Assembly (NCBI GenBank): GCA_035762175.1
Contig: DASTPP010000144.1
Coordinates: forward strand, 1-44,689
DNA from: DASTPP01 sp035762175
Lineage (GTDB): Bacteria > Myxococcota_A > Polyangia > Polyangiales > Polyangiaceae
Length of the DNA stretch: 44,689 nucleotides
Reading direction: 5' to 3'
Below the pieces are notes generated by a model, which was given only the letters and a program-made list of their open reading frames with translations, had not been told where the DNA came from and did not search any database. Made by a program: the position numbers and the translations under genes. Below, in pieces: positions 14,586-23,192 of this stretch (the first letter of the stretch is position 1; every line of letters starts with the position of its first letter).

Positions 14586-15523
14586 GAAGCTCGCCGTGGG
14601 GAGCCTCGGCGCCGCCCGAGGGCGCCGCCGAGGGCAAGAGAAGCGCTCACGCAAAGCGCGCCGCCGGGGGGGGCGCCGCGGGGGGTGACGGGGGCGCCGG
14701 GCGCGCCGACCGAGCAGGAGCCGGCGGCCGCCTCGCGGGCCCGCTGCCGCTGGCGGGCGAGGTTGGCCGAGCAGTCGGCGCTGAAGCCGCCCCAGGGCGC
14801 CGGGTCGCACACCGCCTGCCGCGTCGGCGGGTAGGCCGCGCAGAGCGCCGCCAGATCGTCGGGCTGCAGCTCGCGCAAGAGGGTGCCCGGCGCGTACTGC
14901 GCGTCCATCACCGCCGACGTGTCGTCGGAGTGGGCCAGGCCCAGCAGGTGGCCGACTTCGTGCACCAAGATCGATTGCAAGTCTTTGTCGACCCGCGCCT
15001 CGCCGGTCGTGAAAATATTGTACGCCGTGTTCACGTCGATGTCGGCGCCGCGGATCTCGCCCGTCGTACGGCTGAACGACACGGTCGTGTAGGCGAGCAC
15101 GTTCTCGACGCCCTCGTGGTCCCAGTACGTGTCGCGAAAAATTACGGTGTTGGCGTTCGGCCCCCCGAAATCGAACTCGGTCAGGTCGCAGCGGACATCG
15201 GGCAGGCGGGTCGTCAAGAGCGTCGCCTCGCCCTCGCCTTGGCAGAAGAGCCCCGACCACGACGCCAGCGCCCCCTCGACCGCCGCCTCGATGGCCGAAA
15301 ACTCGACGTTCGCCGACCCCCGCTCTTGGATGCTGACCCCGACGCAGCGGCCGGGCCAGAAGAGGGGCACGCCGCTTGCCTTGCAGCCCTGCCCGTCGAG
15401 GGCGCAGGCGCCCTGGCAGGTGGTCGAGCGGCAGAAGGCCCCCGCCGGCGGCGCAACGAGCCCCAGGGCGCCGAAGGCGGCGAGCGCCGCCGGAAGGCGA
15501 AGGTACGTCAAGGGGCCTCGCAT
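14582..15523 (-). CDS. Matrixin-like zinc metalloprotease with MYXO-CTERM-like tail
   Basis: This exported 313-residue protease has a signal peptide (PAALAAFGALGLVAPPAGA). The zinc motif HEVGHLLGLAH is at about residues 187-197, followed by the Met-turn SAVMDAQY. This is the HExxHxxGxxH metzincin signature of family M10. The C-terminus has CSVG (about residue 269), a Gly/Pro linker, a hydrophobic stretch (LCVSASLALGGAL) and GRRRG, the layout of the MYXO-CTERM sorting signal; the anchor helix is short. If functional, it would be processed by a myxosortase and surface-anchored. The start is ATG with GGCAGG upstream. It is coupled to the Cys-rich lipoprotein gene. Confidence 0.87.
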   Translation of the reverse strand: MRGPLTYLRLPAALAAFGALGLVAPPAGAFCRSTTCQGACALDGQGCKASGVPLFWPGRCVGVSIQERGSANVEFSAIEAAVEGALASWSGLFCQGEGEATLLTTRLPDVRCDLTEFDFGGPNANTVIFRDTYWDHEGVENVLAYTTVSFSRTTGEIRGADIDVNTAYNIFTTGEARVDKDLQSILVHEVGHLLGLAHSDDTSAVMDAQYAPGTLLRELQPDDLAALCAAYPPTRQAVCDPAPWGGFSADCSANLARQRQRAREAAAGSCSVGAPGAPVTPRGAPPGGALCVSASLALGGALGRRRGSPRRAS

Positions 15524-15631
15524 AAGCCTGCCAATCGTCGGCCTGGCCGACGTGTCGTATGGTAGCCTCCCTTGTTCCGAGGGGCAGTGCAATGGTATCC
15601 CGCACGGGTCAACGGGGCCGGGGCCGGCCCG

Positions 15632-15651
15632 GTGGGGCGCCCGCGCCCCAC
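15632..15651. other. Perfect 8-bp stem-loop in divergent promoter region
   Basis: GTGGGGCG, a four-base loop, then CGCCCCAC form a perfect inverted repeat between the metalloprotease and the sigma54 activator genes. It has no T-run, so it is not a classical terminator. It may be an operator or the leader of the activator mRNA. Confidence 0.4.
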
Positions 15652-15681
15652 TCGACCCGCGACGCGAGGCCGCCGAACGGC

Positions 15682-15687
15682 TACCAT
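15682..15687 (+). promoter_or_regulatory. -10-like TACCAT before sigma54 activator gene
   Basis: GGCTACCAT lies 17 bases before the ATG and resembles the GGCTAnnAT boxes in front of other genes here. It would give a leader of about 11 bases. Confidence 0.35.
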
Positions 15688-15704
15688 CGGTCCCCCCGCC
15701 CACG

Positions 15705-17087
<1,383 letters not shown>

Positions 17088-17134
17088 GCGGCCCCGGGCT
17101 TCCGGTCCGGGGCCGCCGTCACCCGCCGCCCGGG

Positions 17135-18247
17135 TCAGGGCAGCTTCGGCTGCTCGAGCCCCTTCGGGCAGTCGAGCGCGCCGAGGAACGCCACGATCTG
17201 GCGGATCTCGTCGTCGGTAAGGCCCCGGTCTTTCATCAGGGGGCTCAGGTTCTTGTTGGCAATGCCGCCCTTGGCCATCAGGCGCACGGCCTCGTCGAGC
17301 GTGGCGACCGAGCCGTCGTGAAAGTAGGGCGGGCTCTTCGCGACGTTGCGCAGCGAGGGCACCTTGAAGGCGCCGAAGTCGGCCTCGTTCTTGGTGGCCG
17401 CCTGCCGCCCGAGGTCGGGCTCGGGCTTGTTCGTGCCGACGCCGACGTTGTGATAGACCGCCTGCGCCGCGCCCATGCCGGCGGCGAAGAAGGGCGGCGC
17501 GTGGCAGAGCGCGCACTGGCCCTTGCCCAGGAAGAGCGCGAGGCCCTTCTGCTGCTGGTCGGTCAGGGCCGAGGCGTCGCCCTTCGCGTACTTGTCGTAG
17601 GCGGTGCCGTCGCAGACGAGCGTGCGCTCGTAGGCCGAGAGCGCCTTGACGATGGTGTCGGGGGTGACGCCGTCTTTGCCGAAGGCCGCCTCGAACTGCT
17701 TCTTGTACTCGGGCACCTTGGCGATCTCGGCCGCCTTCTTGTCGAGGTTCTCTTTGCCGACGCCCATGTTGCCGCCCGCCCAGGCCGCCTTCGCCTGCTC
17801 TTCGAGGTTGGGCGAGCGGCCGTCCCAGTAGAAGGCGGGGTAGTAGGCCACGTTCCAAATGACGGGGCTGTGGCGGGTGAGCTTCTTGTTGCCCGCGCCG
17901 ATGGCGACGGGGTCGTGGCCGCCGTTGCCGTCTTCGTTCTGGTGGCACGAGTAGCACGAGCGCGAGCCGTCGACGCTCAGGCGCGGGTCGAAGAAGAGCT
18001 GGTGGCCCAGCTTCACCTTCGCGTCCGACGTGGGGTTCTCGGCCGGCTGGGCGACGGCGGGCAGGCCCGCGGGCAGGCTGCCCGCCTTCGGGATGACGAG
18101 CGGCGCGGCCTGCGCCGACGTCGCGCCGCTCGTGTCGGCGCCGGCCGGCGCGCCCTTGTCGCCGCCGCATGCGCCGAGGAGGGCGAGGGCGGCGCCGAGC
18201 GAGGTCAGGGCGAAGAAGCGGTGCGGGAAGCGGCGGGGGGCGGTCAC
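17135..18247 (-). CDS. Di-haem cytochrome-c peroxidase/MauG-family lipoprotein
   Basis: This 370-residue exported protein has lipobox ALLGAC (Cys27) and two haem c motifs, CYSCH at residues 98-102 and CALCH at 245-249. The spacing and surrounding blocks (KLGHQLFFDPRLS, PVIWNVAYYPAFYWDGR, FKVPSLRNVAKSPPYFHDGS) fit bacterial di-haem peroxidases and MauG relatives. It would reduce peroxide or carry out related oxidation in the periplasm, tethered by lipid. The start is GTG with a TATAGC box eight bases upstream and no ribosome-binding site. It is monocistronic as far as visible and converges on the sigma54 activator gene. Confidence 0.95.
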   Translation of the reverse strand: MTAPRRFPHRFFALTSLGAALALLGACGGDKGAPAGADTSGATSAQAAPLVIPKAGSLPAGLPAVAQPAENPTSDAKVKLGHQLFFDPRLSVDGSRSCYSCHQNEDGNGGHDPVAIGAGNKKLTRHSPVIWNVAYYPAFYWDGRSPNLEEQAKAAWAGGNMGVGKENLDKKAAEIAKVPEYKKQFEAAFGKDGVTPDTIVKALSAYERTLVCDGTAYDKYAKGDASALTDQQQKGLALFLGKGQCALCHAPPFFAAGMGAAQAVYHNVGVGTNKPEPDLGRQAATKNEADFGAFKVPSLRNVAKSPPYFHDGSVATLDEAVRLMAKGGIANKNLSPLMKDRGLTDDEIRQIVAFLGALDCPKGLEQPKLP

Positions 18248-18255
18248 GGCGGAAG

Positions 18256-18261
18256 GCTATA
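18256..18261 (-). promoter_or_regulatory. -10 box TATAGC, eight bases before GTG start
   Basis: The minus strand reads GGTATAGCC just ahead of the peroxidase start codon. With a usual -10 to start-site spacing, transcription would begin at about the GTG. Confidence 0.5.
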
Positions 18262-18366
18262 CCACGAGGGCCGGGGGGCGAAGAAAGGTGGGCCGGGCGC
18301 CCCGGCGCGGGCGTCGCCGGCGCGCCCGGGGGGTCTCGGCGCGCCCGGGGCCGCCGCCCGGCCGCC

Positions 18367-19269
18367 CTACTCGGCGGGCAGGGCGCCGGGGTCGAGCTCG
18401 GCGCCGACGCCCACCGCCTCGGCGGGCGAGGCGCGGCAGAAGGCCTGCAGGGCGCGCTTGGCCGGGCACGCGGTCGAGACCCAGACGTCGAGGGCCTTGT
18501 CGAAGACCTCGGCGTCGGGGCCGCCGAACGGCTGCAAGACCGCCGTGCAGACGCCCGGGCTCAGCCGGCCGGTGGCGTCGTCGACGCGCTCCCAGCCCTC
18601 GCCCGGGTCGTCGCCGTCGAGCACGATGACGCGGGAGGGGGCGGCCTCCCAGCGGATCGAGACGTTGACGTCGAGGCCGGGCGGCAGCGGGAAGGTGCAG
18701 TCGTCGATGGCGACCGCCACCCGGCGCGAGCCGGCGAGGCAGGCGCCCTCGTCGAAGCACTCGCCGACCGCCCGCTCGGGGATGACGTAGCGCGCGTCGA
18801 ACTCGGGCAGCGCGTCGGTGTCGACCGCGAGGTCGCGGCAGACGCCGCCGACGCAGGTCTTCGAGGGGTCGCCGCCGCAGGTCATGGCGAAGCAGGCCAT
18901 GCGCAGGGGCATCGGCAACAGCAGGGAGCGGCCCTTGACGTACGAGATGACGGCACGCCGCTCGACGATGAGCTCGCCACCCTTCTCGGCGCGCACCTCG
19001 ACGCGCAGCGGCCGCTCGAACGACTCTTCGCCCTTCGGAACGATGTCGAACGTGGCGGGCAGGAAGCCCTGCCCCTCGGCCGGGTACGTGACGTCGTAGG
19101 CGACGGCGCCGTCGCCGCCGAAGACGCGCACCGAGAGCGCGTCGAACTCGTCGACGGGCTTGGCCTCGGAGGTGAACGCGAGCGTGATCTGGGTCGTCCG
19201 GTCGGTGACGACGCACGAGGCGACGAGGGCGGCGAACAGGGGCGCGAGCAGGGCGGCGGGGCGGTTCAT
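18367..19269 (-). CDS. Lipoprotein of unknown function, last gene of kinase operon
   Basis: This 300-residue protein has a short signal peptide and lipobox ALVASC (Cys19). The first 130 residues look like a beta-sandwich (TTQITLAFTSEA, LSVRVFGGDG, EESFERPLRVEV). They are followed by a Cys-rich middle (CFAMTCGG, CVGGVCRD, CFDEGACLAG) and a C-terminal beta-rich part. I recognise the general type from myxobacterial outer-membrane lipoproteins but not a family. Its ATG shares one base with the stop of the PEGA gene (TGATG), so it is translated with the kinase/PEGA genes and is likely part of that pathway's envelope side. Confidence 0.75.
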   Translation of the reverse strand: MNRPAALLAPLFAALVASCVVTDRTTQITLAFTSEAKPVDEFDALSVRVFGGDGAVAYDVTYPAEGQGFLPATFDIVPKGEESFERPLRVEVRAEKGGELIVERRAVISYVKGRSLLLPMPLRMACFAMTCGGDPSKTCVGGVCRDLAVDTDALPEFDARYVIPERAVGECFDEGACLAGSRRVAVAIDDCTFPLPPGLDVNVSIRWEAAPSRVIVLDGDDPGEGWERVDDATGRLSPGVCTAVLQPFGGPDAEVFDKALDVWVSTACPAKRALQAFCRASPAEAVGVGAELDPGALPAE

Positions 19270-20279
19270 CAGAAGCTCCAGGTCGGCTGGGATGCGACGG
19301 CGGTGCCGAGCGGCCCGCCCGACCCCGCGCCGTCGCGGCCCTGGTACTCGACCCTCCGGGTCAAGAGCAGCACGGTCGCCGTGCCGGCCCCGGCGAGCAC
19401 GACGCCGCCGGCCACCCAGAGCCACGTCGGCACTTCGCCGCGGCGGGCCGGTTGGATGCTCACGGTGCGCGTTTCGCCCTCGCGCACGAGCACCTCGGCC
19501 GCGTAGAGCTCGCCCCCCTCGCCGACGACGCGCACGCGGTGCGAGCCGGGCTCGAGCCGCGCGGCGTGCTCGCCCATGCCCTGGGGGCGCCCGTCGACGT
19601 AGATGACGGCGCGGGGGTCTCCGGTCGTGATCTGCAAGAGCCCGGTCGCGGGCGGCCGCGCGGGCGCCGCCGGCGGGGCCGGGGCCGGCCGCGGGCTGAG
19701 CGTCAGGCGCACCACGCGCCCCTCGCGGGGCACGTCGACGCCCTGCGAGACGTCGTAAAAGCCCTCGCGCGTGGCGGCCACGACGTGGCGCCCGACGTCG
19801 ACCTCGAGCGGACCGCGCAGGGGCGAGACGCCCACCTCTTCGCTGTCGACGAAGACCGTCGCGCCCGGCTCGCTCGCCTCGACACTGAGGGAGCCGACGT
19901 AGGGGGCCAAGAGCTCGAGCGCCGCCCGCGCCCGCTCGACGTAGTCGGGCGGCAGCGGCACCGTGGTCGCGAGGCTCTCGCGCAGGCGGGCGGCCGCGCG
20001 GGCGTAGCGGCCCAGCTCTTTTTCGCAGACGGCCACGTTGTAGAGCACCCGCGCGTCGCCGCCGAGCTCGAAGGCGCGCTCGAACTCGGAGCGCGCCTCG
20101 GCGTAGCGCCCCCGGGCGAAGAGGGTGCCGCCGCGGTCGAAGGCGTCGCGGGCCTCGCCCGAGAGCGTGTCGCGGACGCGCGAAGGCGCCGCCCCGCCCG
20201 GGGCCTGCGCCAGCGAGCGTGCCGGGGCCGCGAGCGAGGCGGCGAGGGCGAGGGCGGCGAACGCGCGCGCGGCCCTCAT
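19269..20279 (-). CDS. TPR and double PEGA-domain exported membrane protein
   Basis: This 336-residue protein has a signal peptide (AFAALALAASLAAPARSLA), TPR-like helices at about residues 45-110 (ARDAFDRGGTLFARGRYAEA, LYNVAVCEKELGRYARA), and two PEGA domains. The first is GSLSVEASEPGATVFVDSEE near 130; the second is GLLQITTGDPRAVIYVDGRP near 210. A C-terminal membrane helix follows (WLWVAGGVVLAGAGTATVLLL). PEGA domains are surface-layer-like beta modules that often accompany PknB-type kinases in Myxococcota. It overlaps the kinase stop by four bases (ATGA) and the lipoprotein start by one. It is probably the periplasmic partner of the kinase. Confidence 0.85.
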   Translation of the reverse strand: MRAARAFAALALAASLAAPARSLAQAPGGAAPSRVRDTLSGEARDAFDRGGTLFARGRYAEARSEFERAFELGGDARVLYNVAVCEKELGRYARAAARLRESLATTVPLPPDYVERARAALELLAPYVGSLSVEASEPGATVFVDSEEVGVSPLRGPLEVDVGRHVVAATREGFYDVSQGVDVPREGRVVRLTLSPRPAPAPPAAPARPPATGLLQITTGDPRAVIYVDGRPQGMGEHAARLEPGSHRVRVVGEGGELYAAEVLVREGETRTVSIQPARRGEVPTWLWVAGGVVLAGAGTATVLLLTRRVEYQGRDGAGSGGPLGTAVASQPTWSF

Positions 20280-21715
20280 GGCAAAAGCCCCAGGTCGTCG
20301 AGGCTGCGGGGCCGCGCGGAGGCCGGGCCCGCCGCCGGGGCAGGCTGCGCAGGGCGCGCCGAAGCGCGGGGCGCGGGGCGCGCCGAAGCGCGGGGCGGCG
20401 GCCGGGCCGGCCCGGGCAGACCGCCGGCGCCCGTCGACGCGGGCGACGCGGCGCTCGCGCCCGACAGAGCGGTCGAGGGCCCGAGCGGGACGGGCTCGCG
20501 GGCCGCGGCCGGCGCGGCGGCCCCATCGACCGACGGGGCCGAAGGGGGCCCGGCCGCGGGGGCGGTCGCGACGGGTGCCGGCGAGCGCCCCGAACGCCAG
20601 CCGAGGAAGCCCCCCCCGATCAGCAAGGCCGCGGCCGCGAGCCAGGGGCCGAGCGCGCGGGGCCGGCGAGCGGCGGGCGCCGGCGACGCCTCGGGGCCGG
20701 CCGGGGCGATCTCGGTGGCCTCGAGGTTCGGGTCGGGCGGGCTGGCGAGCACGAGGCGGCCCGGGGCCGAGCGGGGGCCCGCGACGAGCGCCGCCCGCGT
20801 GCGCGCCGCCGAGGCCGCGGCCCCGGGCCCGCCGAAGGGCGCCAGCAGCGAGGCCACCTCGGCGACGTCGGCCGGCCGGCCGCCGGCCTCGCGCTCGAGG
20901 CAGCGCGCGACCGCCGCCTCGAGCCCCTCGGGCACGTCGGCGCGGGCGGCGCGCAAGGGCGGCGGCGTCGCCGTCAGCACGAGCGCCAAGATGTGAGGCA
21001 CCGACTGGCCCTCGAAGGGCACGCGCCCGGTCAAAAGCTCGTAAAGAATGACGCCGAGCGACCAGAGGTCGGTCCGGGCGTCGACCCGCCCGGCGTCGCG
21101 CACCTGCTCGGGCGACATGTACTCGGGCGAGCCGAGCGACACGTCGGGCCCCGTCAGCGAAGCGCCCCGCGCCGAGTCGGGGGCGGCCATCGACTTGGAG
21201 ATGCCGAAGTCGAGCACCTTGACGTGGCGCGCGCCGTCGGGCCCCTCGGTCAGAAAGAGGTTCTGCGGCTTGAGGTCGCGGTGCACGATGCCCGCCGCGT
21301 GCGCCTCGGCCACCGCCTCGCACGCCTCGAGCACGTAGTCGACCGCCTCGGCCACGGGCAGGCGCTTGCGCCGGTCGAGCAGCGCGTCGAGCGGCTCGCC
21401 CTCGAGGAGCTCCATCACGAGGTAGGGCGTGCCGTCTTCGGCCCGATCGACGTCGTAGATGCGCACCACGTGCGGGCCGCGCAGGCTCGCGGCCGCGCGC
21501 GCCTCGCGCAGGAAGCGGGCGAGGGCCTCGGGCTTGGCGGCCAGCTCGGGCCGCAACACCTTGATCGCGACCCGCTGCCCGAGCAGGCGGTGCTCGCCCG
21601 CGTACACCACCCCCATGCCCCCCCGCCCCAGCTCGTCGCCGAGCGCGTACTTCGCCCCGACCCGCGGCGCCCCCTTCGGCGCGCCCTTGCCCTCGTTGTC
21701 CGCGCCCTCGGCCAT
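20276..21715 (-). CDS. PknB-type transmembrane Ser/Thr protein kinase
   Basis: This 479-residue kinase has a complete catalytic domain at about residues 20-290: GRGGMGVVY glycine loop, AIKVL lysine, HRDLKPQN at about 143-150, DFG at about 169, then SPEYMSPEQ. A single membrane helix (LGPWLAAAALLIGGGFLGW) is at about 355-373. The C-terminal 100 residues are Pro/Ala/Ser-rich with RASARPAP repeats. I place the start at ATG 21715 because the frame upstream, open to 21838, has many A/T third positions unlike the gene body. It follows the anti-sigma gene by 88 bases and is coupled to the PEGA gene. Confidence 0.93.
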   Translation of the reverse strand: MAEGADNEGKGAPKGAPRVGAKYALGDELGRGGMGVVYAGEHRLLGQRVAIKVLRPELAAKPEALARFLREARAAASLRGPHVVRIYDVDRAEDGTPYLVMELLEGEPLDALLDRRKRLPVAEAVDYVLEACEAVAEAHAAGIVHRDLKPQNLFLTEGPDGARHVKVLDFGISKSMAAPDSARGASLTGPDVSLGSPEYMSPEQVRDAGRVDARTDLWSLGVILYELLTGRVPFEGQSVPHILALVLTATPPPLRAARADVPEGLEAAVARCLEREAGGRPADVAEVASLLAPFGGPGAAASAARTRAALVAGPRSAPGRLVLASPPDPNLEATEIAPAGPEASPAPAARRPRALGPWLAAAALLIGGGFLGWRSGRSPAPVATAPAAGPPSAPSVDGAAAPAAAREPVPLGPSTALSGASAASPASTGAGGLPGPARPPPRASARPAPRASARPAQPAPAAGPASARPRSLDDLGLLP

Positions 21716-21803
21716 CAGGTCGCTCACCCACACGCCCGGCGACGATGCCGGGGCGGGCGAGAGCGTTGTCGGTGACGGCGGGAGCGTCAAGCTCGGGCCC
21801 GGC

Positions 21804-22442
21804 TCAAGGCGCGACGGGAGCGCAGCGGTAGACGACATGGCCCGAGGCGCTCGGGGCGGCCCCCGGCGAGCGATCGAAGACGAGAACGCCCTGGCGCTCG
21901 CGGGCGTTCCAGAGGAGCTCGCCGGCCGGCTCGCCCCCCCCGCCCTCGACGCTGCAGGTCACGTGCAGGGTCGACGAGGCCGACGCCCCCCCGCCCGCCG
22001 CCCCCCTCGCCGCCTCGAGGCGCAAGGTCTGGGCGGCGAAGAGCGCGCAGGCCGCCGCCGCCGCGACCCAGCCCCAGCGCGACGAGAGCCAGCCGCCCGC
22101 GGCCGGCGCCGGGCGCGCGCCCTCGTCCGGGCCCAGCTCGGCCGCCGACGCCGCCCCCGTCGTCATCACCCGGGCGCGCTTGCGCTCCTCGCGCTTCGCC
22201 GCGGCGACGAAGAGCTCGGCGTCGTCGAGCAGGGCGCGCGCGAGCGCCGGCGGCAGCCCCCCTTTGTCGGCGGAGACCGACGCCACGGCCACCGCGGCCG
22301 CCGCCGCCTCCCAGCGGGCGGCCTCGGGCGAGGCGTCGACCGGACCGCCGAGCAGCCGCTCGAGCTCGGCTTCGTGGGCGGGCGACAGGCCCTCGGTCAC
22401 CCGCTCGGCGAGCAGGGCTTCGATACGTTCGCGCTGGTTCAT
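21804..22442 (-). CDS. Anti-sigma factor, short RskA-like
   Basis: This 212-residue protein has a cytoplasmic helical N-terminal part (MNQRERIEALLAERVTEGLS), one membrane helix (WGWVAAAAACALFAAQ at about 120-136) and a periplasmic tail of about 75 residues. The tail starts like the RskA family (GELLWNARERQGVLVFDRSPG), but stops soon after HVVYRCAPVAP, whereas the usual domain is about 100 residues longer. Its ATG overlaps the sigma-factor stop (ATGA), the typical arrangement for a cognate pair. It should hold the ECF sigma factor at the membrane. The short tail may be a real truncation. Confidence 0.82.
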   Translation of the reverse strand: MNQRERIEALLAERVTEGLSPAHEAELERLLGGPVDASPEAARWEAAAAAVAVASVSADKGGLPPALARALLDDAELFVAAAKREERKRARVMTTGAASAAELGPDEGARPAPAAGGWLSSRWGWVAAAAACALFAAQTLRLEAARGAAGGGASASSTLHVTCSVEGGGGEPAGELLWNARERQGVLVFDRSPGAAPSASGHVVYRCAPVAP

Positions 22443-23155
22443 CGGCCGTCCTCTCCCCGGGGGCCCTCACCCCCCTCGGCCCCTTCGCCGAAGAGGGCGC
22501 GTTTGACGTGCAAGAGCCCCCGGCGCACGTGCGCCTTGACCGTGCCGAGGGGCAGCGAAAGCTCGTCGGCGATCTCGCTGTGCGAGAGGCCTTCGCAGGT
22601 GGCGAGCAAGAGCGCGCGCCGCTGCTCGGGCCGCAGCCCGGCGACCGCGCGCGAGGCGAGCGCCGCCTCGGCCGACAGCTCGGGCCGCTCGGCGGCGCCG
22701 GGCTCGGCGAGCGCCTCGGACAGCGGCTCGCGCGGCCGGCGGCGCTCGCGCCGGCGCCGGTCGATGAGCCGGCGCCGGGCGATGGTGGCGACGAAGGTGG
22801 TCTCCGAGCCGCTCGCCGGGTCGTAGCGCCCGGCGCTCTTCCAGACGTCGACGAAGATCTCTTGGACGGCGTCCTCGGCCTCGTCGGGGTCGGGGCAGGC
22901 CCTGCGGGCCAGCGACCAGACGAGCGCCCCGTAGCGCTCGACGCAGGCGCGGGCCGCGGCCGCGTCGTGCGCGGCCACGCGGGCGAGCAGCGACGGGGGC
23001 GGCACGGCGGGCGGCGACGCTAGCACGCCCCGGCGCCCCGGCCGCAAGGCGATCACGTTGGCGACGGGCTCGGGTCGGTCGGGCACCCCCTTGCCTTCGC
23101 CGGGGCCGGCCGATCGGATGCACCCAATCGACGCGAGGGCGCGCGGGGCGGGCAT
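22439..23155 (-). CDS. ECF-family RNA polymerase sigma factor
   Basis: This 238-residue sigma factor has region 2 at about residues 70-140 (YGALVWSLARR, DEAEDAVQEIFVDVWK, TFVATIARRRLIDRRRR) and region 4 at about 170-220 (LRPEQRRALLLATCEGLSHS, EIADELSLPLGTVKAHVRRG). It resembles the RpoE/SigK group. The ATG at 23155 has GGAGAGAG seven bases upstream, which supports the long N-terminus of about 55 residues. It lies 37 bases after the FAS1 gene and is coupled to the anti-sigma gene. Its targets probably include its own operon; no ECF promoter motif could be assigned by eye. Confidence 0.95.
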   Translation of the reverse strand: MPAPRALASIGCIRSAGPGEGKGVPDRPEPVANVIALRPGRRGVLASPPAVPPPSLLARVAAHDAAAARACVERYGALVWSLARRACPDPDEAEDAVQEIFVDVWKSAGRYDPASGSETTFVATIARRRLIDRRRRERRRPREPLSEALAEPGAAERPELSAEAALASRAVAGLRPEQRRALLLATCEGLSHSEIADELSLPLGTVKAHVRRGLLHVKRALFGEGAEGGEGPRGEDGR

Positions 23156-23192
23156 GGGGCTCTCTCCGGCGGCCTCGCGGGGGGCGCCGCGC

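Noticed and set aside
21716..21838. Kinase start at ATG 21838, overlapping the anti-sigma gene by 35 bases
   Set aside because: The 41 extra codons have A/T third bases in about one of seven, far above the gene average, and are low-complexity Ser/Pro. ATG 21715 is preferred but not proven.
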